From: Gilliamella bombi
Lineage (GTDB): Bacteria > Pseudomonadota > Gammaproteobacteria > Enterobacterales > Orbaceae
Direction: 5' to 3'
Length of the DNA stretch: 64,000 nt
NCBI RefSeq assembly: GCF_900103255.1
Contig: NZ_FMWS01000012.1
Span: 27,444 to 91,443, forward strand
The notes below the pieces were generated by a model that was not told where the DNA came from, made no database searches, and was given only the letters and a program-made list of their open reading frames with translations. The translations under genes and the position numbers were made by a program. Below are positions 1 to 9,520 of the stretch, one piece after another; positions within the stretch are counted from its first letter, which is position 1, and every line of letters begins with the position of its first letter.

Positions 1-238
1 TGCTAGTGCCCAATCTCGTGCAGAAAGGCGAATGAAACAGTTGCAAGATAAGCAAAATAATGTTAAATTCGCCGAAATTTTGCAGGAAATAACTGTGCGT
101 GATGAAAGAGATCGTCATCGCGCCGTTGCGCCACTTAAACCTGCAATTGATGCTCTAATAATTGATACTACATCACTGTCTATTGAAGATGTTTTTAATC
201 AATCTATTAAGTATATAAACGAAAAACTTGCGTTGTAA
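1..238 (+). CDS. cmk: Cytidylate kinase, C-terminal part (5' end outside window)
   Basis: The frame is open from the first bases of the window, so this is the 3' end of a gene that starts to the left; an internal ATG at 32 is not the true start. The product phosphorylates CMP and dCMP with ATP in the cytoplasm. The visible 78 or so residues contain the conserved C-terminal stretch [16 protein letters not shown] and the ending typical of enterobacterial Cmk (LSIEDVF...YINEKLAL). The next gene is rpsA, as in E. coli, where cmk and rpsA are neighbours. Identification is from the sequence pattern and synteny and is firm despite the truncation. Confidence 0.93.
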   Translation, partial: ASAQSRAERRMKQLQDKQNNVKFAEILQEITVRDERDRHRAVAPLKPAIDALIIDTTSLSIEDVFNQSIKYINEKLAL

Positions 239-349
239 CTTAAATTATAGCGTGAAACTAGCTCCATTATAAGGATGTATGGAGTATTATAAACAACCCC
301 ACAAGACAGGATGTAATGTGGACGTTAAAATTAACTTAAGTATATAAAT

Positions 350-2032
350 ATGACTGAATCTTTTGCTCAACTCTTTGAAGAGTCTATCAATCAACTAGAC
401 ACTCGTTCTGGTAATATGATCCGTGGTACTGTCGTTGCAATCGACAAAGATGTTGTTTTAGTTGACGCTGGTTTAAAATCTGAATCAGCGATTCCAGTAG
501 AGCAGTTTAAAAATGCCCAAGGCGAATTAGAAGTTCAAGTCGGCGACGTTGTTGACGTTGTGCTTGACTCAATCGAAGATGGTTTTGGTGAAACTATCTT
601 ATCTCGTGAAAAAGCTAAGCGTCATGAAGCATGGCTTACACTAGAAAAAGCAGTTGAAGATGCTGCAACAGTTTTAGGTGTTATCAATGGTAAAGTTAAA
701 GGTGGCTTTACGGTTGATCTTAATGGCGTTCGTGCGTTCCTTCCAGGTTCACTAGTTGACGTTCGTCCATTACGCGATACTTCTCATATTGAAAATAGAG
801 AAATCGAATTAAAAGTTATTAAATTAGATCAAAAACGCAACAACGTTGTTGTTTCACGTCGTGCAGTTATTGAATCTGAAAATAGTGCAGAAAGAGAACA
901 ACTTCTTGAAAATCTACAAGAAGGTTCTGAAGTTAAAGGTATCATCAAAAATCTTACCGATTACGGTGCATTTGTTGATCTTGGTGGGGTTGATGGGTTA
1001 CTTCACATTACAGACATGGCTTGGAAACGTGTTAAACACCCAAGTGAAGTGGTTGAAGTTGGTCAAGAATTACTTGTTAAAGTACTTAAATTTGACAAAG
1101 ATCGTTCACGTGTATCACTTGGCTTAAAACAATTAGGTGAAGATCCATGGGTTTCAATCGCTAAACGTTATCCAGAAGGTACTAAAGTAACAGGTAAAGT
1201 AACTAACTTAACTGACTACGGTTGTTTTGTTGAAATTGAAACAGGTGTTGAAGGTTTAGTTCATGTTTCTGAAATGGACTGGACAAACAAAAATATTCAT
1301 CCATCTAAAGTTGTTAGCTTAGGTGATGTTGTTGAAGTTGTTGTGCTTGAAATTGACGAAGAACGTCGTCGTATTTCTCTTGGCCTTAAACAATGTAAAC
1401 CAAACCCGTGGTTACAATTTGCTGAAACACATAATAAAGGTGATAAAGTTAGCGGTAAGATCAAATCAATCACTGATTTTGGTATCTTTATCGGTTTAGA
1501 GGGCGGTATCGACGGTTTAGTTCATCTTTCAGACATTTCTTGGAATATGCCTGGCGAAGAAGCTGTTAAAGCTTATAAGAAAGGTGATGATATCGAAGCT
1601 GTTGTTTTACAAGTTGATGCAGAACGTGAACGTATCTCTCTAGGTATTAAACAATTAGAAGATGATCCATTCAGTAGCTTTGCTTCTAACTATAAAAAAG
1701 GCACAATAGTTAAAGGTACAGTAAGTGCAGTTGACGCTAAAGGTGCAACCATCGAAATCGCTGAAGGTATTGAAGGCTACTTAAAAGCACAAGATATCGC
1801 TCGTGAGCGTATTGAAGATGCAACAACTGCATTAAAAGTTGGTGATGAAGTTGAAGCTAAAATTGTTAACATCGATCGTAAAACTCGTGCAATTTCGTTA
1901 TCAGTACGAGCGAAAGATGAAGCTGATGAAAAAGAAGCTCTCGCAGCAGTAAACAACACAGCAACTCAAGAAGATGCATCATTTACTAATGCAATGGCAG
2001 AAGCATTCAAAGCTGCATCAAAAACTGAGTAA
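350..2032 (+). CDS. rpsA: 30S ribosomal protein S1
   Basis: Protein S1 binds mRNA on the 30S subunit and promotes initiation on weak or structured leaders. The 560-aa product (E. coli 557) has six S1 repeats, roughly at residues 18-90, 105-170, 190-260, 275-345, 362-432 and 449-518; repeats 3 to 5 carry the clear signature TDYGAFVDL / TDYGCFVEI / TDFGIFIGL followed by DGLLHI or EGLVHV. The ATG at 350 is preceded by an AT-rich stretch without a good Shine-Dalgarno sequence. That agrees with the known autoregulated, SD-poor leader of rpsA in enterobacteria; autoregulation here is inferred. A strong terminator follows the stop codon. Codon use is more biased than that of the neighbours, as expected for a highly expressed gene. 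Confidence 0.98.
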   Translation: MTESFAQLFEESINQLDTRSGNMIRGTVVAIDKDVVLVDAGLKSESAIPVEQFKNAQGELEVQVGDVVDVVLDSIEDGFGETILSREKAKRHEAWLTLEKAVEDAATVLGVINGKVKGGFTVDLNGVRAFLPGSLVDVRPLRDTSHIENREIELKVIKLDQKRNNVVVSRRAVIESENSAEREQLLENLQEGSEVKGIIKNLTDYGAFVDLGGVDGLLHITDMAWKRVKHPSEVVEVGQELLVKVLKFDKDRSRVSLGLKQLGEDPWVSIAKRYPEGTKVTGKVTNLTDYGCFVEIETGVEGLVHVSEMDWTNKNIHPSKVVSLGDVVEVVVLEIDEERRRISLGLKQCKPNPWLQFAETHNKGDKVSGKIKSITDFGIFIGLEGGIDGLVHLSDISWNMPGEEAVKAYKKGDDIEAVVLQVDAERERISLGIKQLEDDPFSSFASNYKKGTIVKGTVSAVDAKGATIEIAEGIEGYLKAQDIARERIEDATTALKVGDEVEAKIVNIDRKTRAISLSVRAKDEADEKEALAAVNNTATQEDASFTNAMAEAFKAASKTE

Positions 2033-2052
2033 AAAATATTTATGTAAAGAGT

Positions 2053-2075
2053 AAAGAGGGCTTGCCCTCTTTTTC
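2053..2075 (+). terminator. Intrinsic terminator after rpsA
   Basis: AAAGAGGG, a CTTG loop and CCCTCTTT form an 8-bp stem followed directly by a T-rich tract. It lies 20 nt after the rpsA stop and separates rpsA from ihfB. Confidence 0.85.
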
Positions 2076-2130
2076 TTTTATGGGATAAAATGAAATAGTT
2101 ACATGCCACATAAATAAATTAGGAGTGATC

Positions 2131-2421
2131 ATGAACAGATCAGATTTAGTAGAACGAATTGTTAACTGGCGGACACATCTCCCTGTTCAACTAGTTGATG
2201 ATTCAGTTAGAGATATCATTGAACAGATCGCTTTAGCTATGGAAAGTAACGATCGTGTAGAAATTCGAGGTTTTGGTAGTTTTAGTTTGAACTATCGGGC
2301 ACCACGTAAAGCAAGGAATCCAAGAACTGGTGGTAATGTTGAAGTGAAACATAAATATATACCTCACTTCAAACCAGGTAAAGAATTACGTGAAAGAGTA
2401 AATAATGCTGCAAACGCATAA
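2131..2421 (+). CDS. ihfB: Integration host factor subunit beta
   Basis: IHF-beta pairs with IHF-alpha to bind and sharply bend DNA in the nucleoid. The 96-aa product matches the HU/IHF family along its whole length: the beta-arm signature [21 protein letters not shown] is at about residues 49-69 and the ending [12 protein letters not shown] is typical. I chose ATG 2131 because AGGAG sits five bases upstream; a GTG at 2125 lies in frame but overlaps that ribosome-binding site. Synteny with rpsA is as in E. coli. A strong terminator follows. Confidence 0.96.
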   Translation: MNRSDLVERIVNWRTHLPVQLVDDSVRDIIEQIALAMESNDRVEIRGFGSFSLNYRAPRKARNPRTGGNVEVKHKYIPHFKPGKELRERVNNAANA

Positions 2422-2445
2422 TCTTTAAATTTCACACCTAGATGG

Positions 2446-2476
2446 AAGCCTTTGAGTTAAATCAAAGGCTTTTTTG
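2446..2476 (+). terminator. Intrinsic terminator after ihfB
   Basis: AAGCCTTTGA and TCAAAGGCTT form a perfect 10-bp stem with a six-base loop, followed by a run of T. It closes the rpsA-ihfB block. Confidence 0.88.
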
Positions 2477-2741
2477 TTTTAGCTAGTTTAATTTCTATCA
2501 TCTAGTCGTACTTACTTATTTAAATAACCTTTACCATTTATCATTAAGGAAAAACCAGTCAACGTTATGTTGATTTAAGTCGTTAAATCCCTCTTTTAAA
2601 ATATGCAATATTGCGAATAATTTCAGTAAATTTCATTAAGATTAATGATTAAAATGGAACAAAGATCGAAAAATTCAACATCAATTATTTTTTTATAATA
2701 TCAAGTGATAAACTTATATTGTTCAATTTAAAGATGGTAAA
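2477..2741. other. AT-rich intergenic region between ihfB and comEC
   Basis: About 265 bases with no coding potential on either strand that I can support. It should hold the comEC promoter, but several TATAAT-like hexamers are present in such AT-rich DNA and I cannot choose one. Confidence 0.5.
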
Positions 2742-5057
2742 GTGCTAGTGCAAAAAATTTGTTCTTTGGATTTAATGGCTATCATGTTTTCATTAGGTTG
2801 TTTGCCATTACTCTTTTTGCCCCATTTATTGTCTGATCTATATTGGTGTTTACTTGCTTTTATCTTGTTTTTAATTGTGTTAACCGTTCCTGTTAATTTT
2901 CGTTGGTATTTATCTGTTTTTGTTGCATTTAGTTTAGGTTTTTTGTGGTCAACTGCTTATTCTAAGCAATATTTATCCAACATTTCTCCCTATATTGATA
3001 AAACGCTAGTTGTTCATGCCAAAGTAGTTAATATCAATACTCATCAGGCAGCAACGGTCAACGGACCTTATTACATGTCATTTTCTATTTTTTCCATTTC
3101 AGATGTTACGCTTGCAAATGATATTCCGATTTCTGTTTACTGGGATAGGTTAGATCCTCCTAAATCTGGGGAAATTTGGCAATTGACACTAAAAACAAAA
3201 GTTGTACATGGATACTTAAATGATGGAGGATTTGATAGCCAACGCTTTTCGATAGCAAATCGTAGCTTATTATCGGCTAAATTGGTTGATGCCAAGTTAT
3301 TAAATGATAAATCTGACTTAAAACAATATATTACTGATTTGGCTATACCTTATATCGATTTATTTATTTATAAAGGTATTTTGCTAGCCCTTGCTTTTGG
3401 TGATCGTTCTCAATTAGATGACGAGCATCGTATGGTAATGATGCAAACAGGTATTGCTCATTTAATGGCTATATCTGGTATGCATATTTTAGTTGTTTAT
3501 GGACTTAGTTGCTTTTTGGCTAAAGCTATACTGTTTTTTATTCCAAAGCGTTTTATCTATTTTTTTGTACCAATTATAATAGGGTGGTTATGTGCATTTT
3601 TTTATGCATGGTTAACAGGTTTTAATCCGCCTACTTTGCGAGCTATTGTTGCTTTGTCAATTTGGATCTATTTTCGTTATAAAAAATATAAAATAAGTTC
3701 ATGGCAAAAAATCAATCGGATCATTGCGTTGTTATTATTATTTGATCCATTGATGATTTTATCTGAAAGTTTTTGGTTATCTTGCTATGCAGTAATAACT
3801 TTAATTTTTTTGCATGATTGGGCGCCGCTTTCCAAAGCAGTAAGGCATAAAAAACGTTGGTATATAATTAGGATATTGTATTTGCAGTGTGGGTTAACCT
3901 TATTGCTGCTTCCAATTCAGTTTTTTGTTTTTCAAGGTGTTAGTGGAGTTTCGATTTTAACAAATCTAATTGCAATTCCTGTTATTTCATTAGTTACATT
4001 TCCTACCATTTTATTGGCGTTAATATTTAGTATTTTTGATTGTTTTTCTATTGCCTTATGGTTTTGGCTAATTGCTGATAAATCTCTAGAATGGCTATTT
4101 TTGAGTTTAAATTGGCTTAATCAATTATGGATTAACATCCCTTCAGATTTTTATTTATTAGGTCTTTTAGGTTGGTTAACTTTAGTGATAATCCGTACAG
4201 GTGTTTGGCAACGCTTTAGCATTACTTTGCTCGTAATTTTGATGATACTGGTTACCCCTTTTTTTAAACAGCAACACTATCGTTGGCGGTTAGACATGTT
4301 AGATGTAGGTCATGGATTAGCTATCGTTATCCATGATGGTAAGTCTGCAATTTTGTATGATACAGGAGCTAAGTGGGAAAAAAGTTCCGCTATGGAAAGG
4401 GTTATTATTCCTTTTCTACAATGGCATAATTTGAATGTACAAGGTATTATTATTAGTCATCAACATAATGATCATGTTGGCGGTTTGAAATTAATTCAAC
4501 TTATTTATCCTGAGGCATGGTTAATGAGTTCGTCTTCTGACTTTAATAATGATTATCAATGCTTAGCAGGTAATAGTGTTATTTGGAATGATCTGACGTT
4601 TAATGTGCTGTGGCCTAATCAGCTGGTTAGCGATGCTCAAAATAAGGATTCCTGTGTGGTGCAAGTTACCGATGGACATTTTTCTGTATTGTTAACCGGA
4701 GATCTAGAACGTAATCAGGAATATCAATTAGTTACTAAATATCGAAATCAGCTAACGTCTACTATTTTACAAATCCCCCATCATGGTAGTAGTACATCGT
4801 CAAGTTATACATTTTTAAATCATGTTAAACCAGTAAAGTCTTTGGCGTCTACATCTCGTTATAATCCTTGGAAACTCCCCTCCAATAAGGTAATGGCAAA
4901 GTATAAAGATTTACAATTAGACTATTATGTTACTGCTAGAACAGGTCAAATAAGTCTTTTTTTTGATAAACAAACATGGAAGCTAAAAACTATGCGAGGT
5001 GAAATTAAACCTAGATGGTATCATGATTGGTTTGGTAGTTTACCAAATTATGAGTAA
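2742..5057 (+). CDS. comEC: ComEC/Rec2-family DNA internalization protein
   Basis: ComEC forms the inner-membrane channel that takes up single-stranded DNA in competent bacteria. The 771-aa protein has an N-terminal hydrophobic segment, an OB-like region (about 60-170) with the conserved GYLNDGGFDSQRF, the competence transmembrane core starting near HLMAISGMHI (about 240), and a C-terminal metallo-beta-lactamase-like domain with HQHNDHVGG (about 572-580) and PHHGSSTSSS (about 680). It aligns throughout with E. coli YcaI. The GTG at 2742 is used here; an ATG at 2775 is a real alternative because no strong Shine-Dalgarno sequence settles the start. In E. coli msbA follows this gene; here lpxK follows directly. 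Whether the organism is competent cannot be seen. Confidence 0.92.
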   Translation: MLVQKICSLDLMAIMFSLGCLPLLFLPHLLSDLYWCLLAFILFLIVLTVPVNFRWYLSVFVAFSLGFLWSTAYSKQYLSNISPYIDKTLVVHAKVVNINTHQAATVNGPYYMSFSIFSISDVTLANDIPISVYWDRLDPPKSGEIWQLTLKTKVVHGYLNDGGFDSQRFSIANRSLLSAKLVDAKLLNDKSDLKQYITDLAIPYIDLFIYKGILLALAFGDRSQLDDEHRMVMMQTGIAHLMAISGMHILVVYGLSCFLAKAILFFIPKRFIYFFVPIIIGWLCAFFYAWLTGFNPPTLRAIVALSIWIYFRYKKYKISSWQKINRIIALLLLFDPLMILSESFWLSCYAVITLIFLHDWAPLSKAVRHKKRWYIIRILYLQCGLTLLLLPIQFFVFQGVSGVSILTNLIAIPVISLVTFPTILLALIFSIFDCFSIALWFWLIADKSLEWLFLSLNWLNQLWINIPSDFYLLGLLGWLTLVIIRTGVWQRFSITLLVILMILVTPFFKQQHYRWRLDMLDVGHGLAIVIHDGKSAILYDTGAKWEKSSAMERVIIPFLQWHNLNVQGIIISHQHNDHVGGLKLIQLIYPEAWLMSSSSDFNNDYQCLAGNSVIWNDLTFNVLWPNQLVSDAQNKDSCVVQVTDGHFSVLLTGDLERNQEYQLVTKYRNQLTSTILQIPHHGSSTSSSYTFLNHVKPVKSLASTSRYNPWKLPSNKVMAKYKDLQLDYYVTARTGQISLFFDKQTWKLKTMRGEIKPRWYHDWFGSLPNYE

Positions 5058-5149
5058 AATAGGCTATCGTTTGCTATAGGCAACTATAATAATTGTTATA
5101 TTGAGATATAAAACAATTTTACTAAATGTAATTGAGTGATGTTAAAGTT

Positions 5150-6163
5150 ATGATTGAAAAACTGTGGTATGGTAAAAATCGTTTATTTTGGTTATTCATA
5201 CCATTTTCCTTATTATATGGTTTAATTGCTATTTTCCGTCGCTTTTTATATCAAGTTGGTATTTTAAAATCTTGGCGATCTCCTGTACCTGTTATTGTTA
5301 TTGGTAACTTATCTGTTGGTGGTAACGGTAAAACGCCACTAGTTATTAGTTTAATTGAATCGTTAAAACAAAAAGGATTACAGGTTGGAGTCGTTTCACG
5401 AGGATATGGAGGCAAAGCTGATAACTATCCGCTTATTTTAGATAATACAACCACAACCGAACAAGCAGGTGATGAACCTGTGCTTATTTATCAACGTACT
5501 AGTGTACCTATTGCTGTCTCACCTTATCGCTCTGAGGCTGTTCAAGCGTTATTAAAGCACTACCAATTAGATGTTATTTTGACTGATGATGGTTTACAAC
5601 ATTATGCTTTAGCGCGTGATATTGAAGTGGTGGTGATTGATGGAAAGCGCCTATTTGGTAATGGATGGTGGATGCCGGCAGGGCCAATGCGAGAGCGTGA
5701 AAGTCGGTTAAAATCGGTTGATCTTATTGTCATCAATGGTGATAGTGTAAATAATTTAGCGCAGCAGTATCCTAATAAAACCTTTACTATGCAATTAATG
5801 CCCCTGTATGCAGTGAATTTACTTACTCAAGAAAAAAGAGCGTTATCTTCGTTGTCAAATATATGTGCTATTGCTGGTATTAGTAATCCAAAACGTTTTT
5901 TTGATATGTTAAGTAAATTGCAAGCGGATGTGGTTGAAACCGTTTCCTTTGCCGATCATCAAAAATTTACTTTACCGTTGTTAAACAATGTTGCACGTAA
6001 TAAACAAACACTTTTAATGACTGAAAAAGATGCAGTTAAATGTAGACAATTTGCTCAACAAAATTGGTGGTATCTGCCCATCGATGCGGTAATACCTGTG
6101 CAAGTTATTGATCAAATCTGTTTATTACTAGCTAAGACAAAATCCCAAGAGAAGAAAAAATGA
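5150..6163 (+). CDS. lpxK: Tetraacyldisaccharide 4'-kinase
   Basis: LpxK phosphorylates the 4' position of the lipid A disaccharide at the inner membrane. The 337-aa product starts MIEKLWYGKN, like E. coli LpxK, so I chose ATG 5150 over an upstream in-frame TTG at 5132. It has an N-terminal membrane helix and the P-loop GNLSVGGNGKT at about residues 52-62, followed by the conserved VVSRGYGG, QAGDEPVLI, TDDGLQHY and GNGWWMPAGPMRER. The stop overlaps the start of ycaR (ATGA), so the two are probably translationally coupled. The usual upstream partner msbA is missing. Confidence 0.96.
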   Translation: MIEKLWYGKNRLFWLFIPFSLLYGLIAIFRRFLYQVGILKSWRSPVPVIVIGNLSVGGNGKTPLVISLIESLKQKGLQVGVVSRGYGGKADNYPLILDNTTTTEQAGDEPVLIYQRTSVPIAVSPYRSEAVQALLKHYQLDVILTDDGLQHYALARDIEVVVIDGKRLFGNGWWMPAGPMRERESRLKSVDLIVINGDSVNNLAQQYPNKTFTMQLMPLYAVNLLTQEKRALSSLSNICAIAGISNPKRFFDMLSKLQADVVETVSFADHQKFTLPLLNNVARNKQTLLMTEKDAVKCRQFAQQNWWYLPIDAVIPVQVIDQICLLLAKTKSQEKKK

Positions 6164-6345
6164 AAGATATCCTATTAAACGCACTTGCTTGTCCTAAATG
6201 CCATGGTCAATTGCAATATAATGCTACTAATCAGCAGTTAATTTGTCATACAGATAATTTAGTTTATACAGTTAAAGATAATATTCCGGTGTTGTTAGAA
6301 TGTGAAGCTAAACCACTTAACCAATCTGAATGTATTCAAGAATAA
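6160..6345 (+). CDS. ycaR: Trm112-family (UPF0434) small protein YcaR
   Basis: A 61-aa protein of the UPF0434/Trm112 family. Cys11 and Cys14 in ACPKCHG and Cys29 later in the chain suggest metal binding. Its biochemical role in bacteria is not established; it is almost always found between lpxK and kdsB, as here. Its ATG overlaps the lpxK stop codon and kdsB starts 17 bases after its stop, so the three genes look like one operon for lipid A and Kdo synthesis. Confidence 0.9.
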   Translation: MKDILLNALACPKCHGQLQYNATNQQLICHTDNLVYTVKDNIPVLLECEAKPLNQSECIQE

Positions 6346-6362
6346 ATAATAAGGTCTTAATT

Positions 6363-7127
6363 ATGAACTTTTCGGTTATTATTCCCGCTAGGTATGCTTC
6401 GAGCCGTTTACCTGGTAAGCCACTAGCGGATATTCATGGTAAACCAATGATTGTTCGTGTGATGGAGCAAGCAAAAAAATCATCAGCCAATCGAGTGATT
6501 ATTGCCACAGATCATCAACAAGTTTATGAGGTAGTCAAGGAGTATGGTGGTGAAGTCATTCTGACAAGTGATAAGCATAATTCAGGCACTGAAAGGTTAG
6601 CAGAGGTCATTAATGCCTATCAATTTGCTGATGATGAAATTATTGTGAATGTACAGGGCGATGAACCCTTAATTCCGCCTGTTATTATTCACCAAGTGGC
6701 AGAAAATTTAGTGCAATATAAAACAGGAATGGCAACGTTAGCAGTGCCAATTGATTCTGTTGAAGAAGCATTTAATACGGGTGCAGTTAAAGTTGTGACA
6801 GATAAAGATGGTTATGCGCTTTATTTTTCTCGTGCAACCATTCCTTGGGAACGCGATCGTTTTGCGAAATCAGCTGAACAGTTAAAACCATCGAGTATCG
6901 GTGATTTTTATCTCCGCCATATTGGTATTTATGCTTACCGTGCTGGTTTTATTCGTCAATATATTAAATGGGCACCATCAACGCTTGAACAAATTGAAAT
7001 GTTAGAGCAATTAAGAGTACTTTGGTACGGTGAAAAAATTCATGTCGCTGTGGCAAAACAACCTCCTGCAATTGGTGTCGACACTTTCGAAGATTTAGAA
7101 AAAGTAAGAGCGTTATTTAAGGAGTAA
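6363..7127 (+). CDS. kdsB: 3-deoxy-manno-octulosonate cytidylyltransferase (CMP-Kdo synthetase)
   Basis: KdsB activates Kdo with CTP for transfer to lipid A. The 254-aa product (E. coli 248) begins [20 protein letters not shown], the nucleotide-binding N-terminus of the family, which fixes the start at 6363; an upstream in-frame ATG at 6330 would overlap ycaR and add eleven unconserved residues. Other family blocks visible are [33 protein letters not shown] and [14 protein letters not shown]. It follows lpxK-ycaR in one operon and is followed after three bases by the DUF2461 gene. Confidence 0.97.
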   Translation: MNFSVIIPARYASSRLPGKPLADIHGKPMIVRVMEQAKKSSANRVIIATDHQQVYEVVKEYGGEVILTSDKHNSGTERLAEVINAYQFADDEIIVNVQGDEPLIPPVIIHQVAENLVQYKTGMATLAVPIDSVEEAFNTGAVKVVTDKDGYALYFSRATIPWERDRFAKSAEQLKPSSIGDFYLRHIGIYAYRAGFIRQYIKWAPSTLEQIEMLEQLRVLWYGEKIHVAVAKQPPAIGVDTFEDLEKVRALFKE

Positions 7128-7130
7128 GCA

Positions 7131-7823
7131 ATGGCAAACTTTACTGGCTTTAGCCAAGCTGGACTTAATTTTTTACAAGACGCTTGGATTAAAAACAGCA
7201 AACAGTGGTTTGAAGAGCATCGTGCTATTTATGATAACGATTTAGTTAAACCGTTTAGGCTTTTGGTTGAACAATTAACACCAGAGATGCTCAAAATTGA
7301 TGAGTGGTTTGAAACTCGTCCTGCTATTGGTAAAACGATTTCACGTATACATCGAGATACTCGTTTTTCAAATGATAAATCACTTTATCGTAGCCGATTA
7401 TGGTTGACATTTAAACGACCAAATAAAGATTGGAAAGAAGCGCCCGCTTACTTTTTTGAAATTAGCCCAAGCAGTTATCAATATGGGCTAGGCTATTATT
7501 GTTCATCAAAACAAACAATGGATATCTTTCGAGACGAAATTCTTAACGATACTAAGAAATTTTTAGCAATGATACGTTGCGTCAAAAAACCATTTGAGCT
7601 TGTTGGCGAAAGTTATAAACGCCCATTAATTAAAGAGCAGGACGAAAAAGTTGCAACCTGGTATAACCGAAAAAATATTGCGGTTATGGTGACAAGTAAT
7701 CATATTGAGGATGTGTTAAATAGCGATTTACCCGATAAACTAATTAAAGGTTTTAAACAGTTAGTTCCACTTTATGATTATTTAATGCGGGTAGAAATGA
7801 TTAAAAATATACCGACTCTTTAG
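7131..7823 (+). CDS. DUF2461 (TIGR02453) family protein
   Basis: A 230-aa cytoplasmic protein of the DUF2461 family. Characteristic blocks are the N-terminal FLQDAWIKNSKQWFEEHR, IGKTISRIHRDTRFSNDKSLYRSRL at about 67-91 and YFFEISPSSYQYGLGYY near residue 110. No biochemical function is established for the family. The ribosome-binding site AAGGAG overlaps the end of kdsB three bases upstream, so it is very likely co-transcribed and coupled with kdsB, although this neighbour is not standard in E. coli. A hairpin overlaps its stop codon and faces the convergent marC. Confidence 0.85.
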   Translation: MANFTGFSQAGLNFLQDAWIKNSKQWFEEHRAIYDNDLVKPFRLLVEQLTPEMLKIDEWFETRPAIGKTISRIHRDTRFSNDKSLYRSRLWLTFKRPNKDWKEAPAYFFEISPSSYQYGLGYYCSSKQTMDIFRDEILNDTKKFLAMIRCVKKPFELVGESYKRPLIKEQDEKVATWYNRKNIAVMVTSNHIEDVLNSDLPDKLIKGFKQLVPLYDYLMRVEMIKNIPTL

Positions 7824-7842
7824 CTTTGTTGAGTCGGTGTTT
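7811..7842. terminator. Hairpin between convergent DUF2461 and marC genes
   Basis: ACCGACTC (7811-7818) and GAGTCGGT (7831-7838) form a perfect 8-bp stem whose loop contains the upstream stop codon. The following T tract is short (GTTTAATATT), so termination may be modest. It lies just before the convergent marC gene ends. Confidence 0.6.
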
Positions 7843-7846
7843 AATA

Positions 7847-8509
7847 TTAAATATTAGGAAAATTCAATATAATTTCTTTAATACCATTAATTATGAATTG
7901 AGTTCCAACACAAACTAATAAAAAGCCCATAATTCTTGAAGTGGCTTCAATGCCACTTTTCCCCATAAAACGCATTATGCTACCTGCACTGCGCATGCAA
8001 AACCAAAGGATAATACATAACAATAAAGGCACTAAAATCGAAGCAGTATAAACAACCCAAGTTGAAACGTCATAACCTCCACTTTTTACTGTTGATGACA
8101 TGCTTATTATCATTGCTATAGTTCCGGGTCCTGCTGTACTTGGCATGGCGAGAGGAACAAAAGCGATATTATTTGAGATCTCTTTCTTTTTTGCATCTGC
8201 TTCAAGAGTTTTGTGTGATGGTTGTTGTGGAAATAACATTCTAAAACCAATAACGCCAACAATCATGCCACCAGCAATACGTAATCCGGGAATCGATATG
8301 CCAAATGTGCTCATCACTAGTTGCCCACAATAAAACGATACAACCATAATTATAAACACATAAATACAGGTCAATTTTGATTGGTAATTCCGCTCTTCAT
8401 TGGTCATATCGCCCGATAGACCTAATAACAGTACCACAGTGGTTAAAGGATTCGTTAAAGGAATAAATAAAATTAAACCAAAGCCGACAGTTTGTATAAG
8501 TTCCAACAT
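7847..8509 (-). CDS. marC: MarC family integral membrane protein
   Basis: A 220-aa inner-membrane protein with about six hydrophobic segments, aligning along its whole length with E. coli Mar[19 protein letters not shown], the glycine-rich [27 protein letters not shown] and the segment [20 protein letters not shown]. The family is often annotated as a multiple antibiotic resistance protein, but no transport or resistance function has been confirmed for it. Here it stands alone, without marRAB genes nearby. Confidence 0.9.
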   Translation of the reverse strand: MLELIQTVGFGLILFIPLTNPLTTVVLLLGLSGDMTNEERNYQSKLTCIYVFIIMVVSFYCGQLVMSTFGISIPGLRIAGGMIVGVIGFRMLFPQQPSHKTLEADAKKKEISNNIAFVPLAMPSTAGPGTIAMIISMSSTVKSGGYDVSTWVVYTASILVPLLLCIILWFCMRSAGSIMRFMGKSGIEATSRIMGFLLVCVGTQFIINGIKEIILNFPNI

Positions 8510-8566
8510 AGATTTATTTTAAATCCAACAAAATTTGCAGCTAAGTATAATTGAAATAGACAGAAA

Positions 8567-8716
8567 ATGATATATGGAGGTAGTTGTAATTCGGTATCGG
8601 ATTTTATTACCATGTTTGAAAAAATTGTAGGCACTACACTGATAATTATAGGTCTAATATTAGTAGAAATAATGTCAAGCGTGAATGATTTTTATGCATT
8701 AGTAGATAAAATGTAA
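8567..8716 (+). CDS. Possible small single-span membrane peptide
   Basis: A 49-codon frame starting at ATG 8567, with a second possible ATG at 8612 giving 34 aa. The internal stretch GTTLIIIGLILVEIM could be one membrane helix. There is no convincing ribosome-binding site at either start, although GGAGG lies between the two ATGs. A hairpin follows the stop at 8732-8759. I do not recognise the sequence, and chance is a real explanation. Confidence 0.2.
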   Translation: MIYGGSCNSVSDFITMFEKIVGTTLIIIGLILVEIMSSVNDFYALVDKM

Positions 8717-8731
8717 TATCAAATTAAGGTT

Positions 8732-8759
8732 TGAAAGGAGTAATATTCGACTCCTTTCA
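8732..8759. terminator. Hairpin between marC and ssb
   Basis: TGAAAGGAGT and ACTCCTTTCA form a perfect 10-bp stem with an eight-base loop. Neither side has a long T run, so it may be a weak terminator for ssb (minus strand) or for the small frame to its left. Confidence 0.5.
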
Positions 8760-8784
8760 TTAAATCAAATTGAACTTTTAATAC

Positions 8785-9303
8785 TTAAAATGGAATATCG
8801 TCATCAAAATCCATTGGTGGCTCTGGTGTTGCTGCTGGTTGCGCTGGTGTATTTTGCGTTAGAGGACGAGAAGGAGCCACTGGTGCAGATGAAGAATTAT
8901 TAGCACTTTGTCCCCAATTTTGTGAACCATCGCCCATGTTTTCACCACCATTGCGTGTTGCTAAAATTTGTAAAGTACCACCAATTGGGTTGACTACAAC
9001 TTCAGTTGTGTAACGATCTTGTCCTGACTGATCTTGCCATTTTCGAGTTTGTAATTGCCCTTCAATATAAATTTGGGAACCTTTTTTTAAGTATTCGCCA
9101 GCAATTTCAGCTAATTTACCGAATATAACAACGCGATGCCATTCAGTACGTTCACGGTATTCATTTGTTTGTTTATCTTTCCATGATTCTGATGTTGCAA
9201 TGCTAATATTAGCAACTGCATTACCATTAGACATATAACGAACTTCGGGATCTTGACCTAAATTACCAACTAAAATGACTTTATTTATTCCTCTATTGGC
9301 CAT
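8785..9303 (-). CDS. ssb: Single-stranded DNA-binding protein
   Basis: SSB coats single-stranded DNA in replication, recombination and repair and recruits partners through its acidic tail. The 172-aa product has the N-terminal OB fold (about 1-112, beginning [23 protein letters not shown]), a Pro/Ala/Asn/Ser-rich linker and the classic C-terminal tip MDFDDDIPF, which binds partner proteins. It stands alone on the minus strand, divergent from corA, without uvrA next to it as in E. coli. Confidence 0.97.
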   Translation of the reverse strand: MANRGINKVILVGNLGQDPEVRYMSNGNAVANISIATSESWKDKQTNEYRERTEWHRVVIFGKLAEIAGEYLKKGSQIYIEGQLQTRKWQDQSGQDRYTTEVVVNPIGGTLQILATRNGGENMGDGSQNWGQSANNSSSAPVAPSRPLTQNTPAQPAATPEPPMDFDDDIPF

Positions 9304-9520
9304 TATTAACTCCTAAACATGACATAAGTATTTTAAGCTGCATATTGTAACATGAGACTGTAGTAATATCAGCGAATTTAATTTAATAATGGAATTTTTC
9401 TCCCATTTTATAAAGATATAGAAAGATTGGTTTAAACATAGGAATTTGCTGCCATAGCGAGTATAATGCCAAGCATTTGTTAATGTGATGTTCTAAAAGA
9501 TTTTTCCTATAGGAGGCCTT

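Noticed and set aside
846..1127. 93-codon open frame in another phase of rpsA
   Set aside because: It is the +1 shadow of a highly biased S1 gene; it has no ribosome-binding site and its low-complexity Leu/Lys sequence mirrors the codons of rpsA.
8100..8333. 77-codon plus-strand frame opposite marC
   Set aside because: It is antisense to a well-conserved membrane protein gene, has no ribosome-binding site, and reads as a Pro/Ile-rich shadow.
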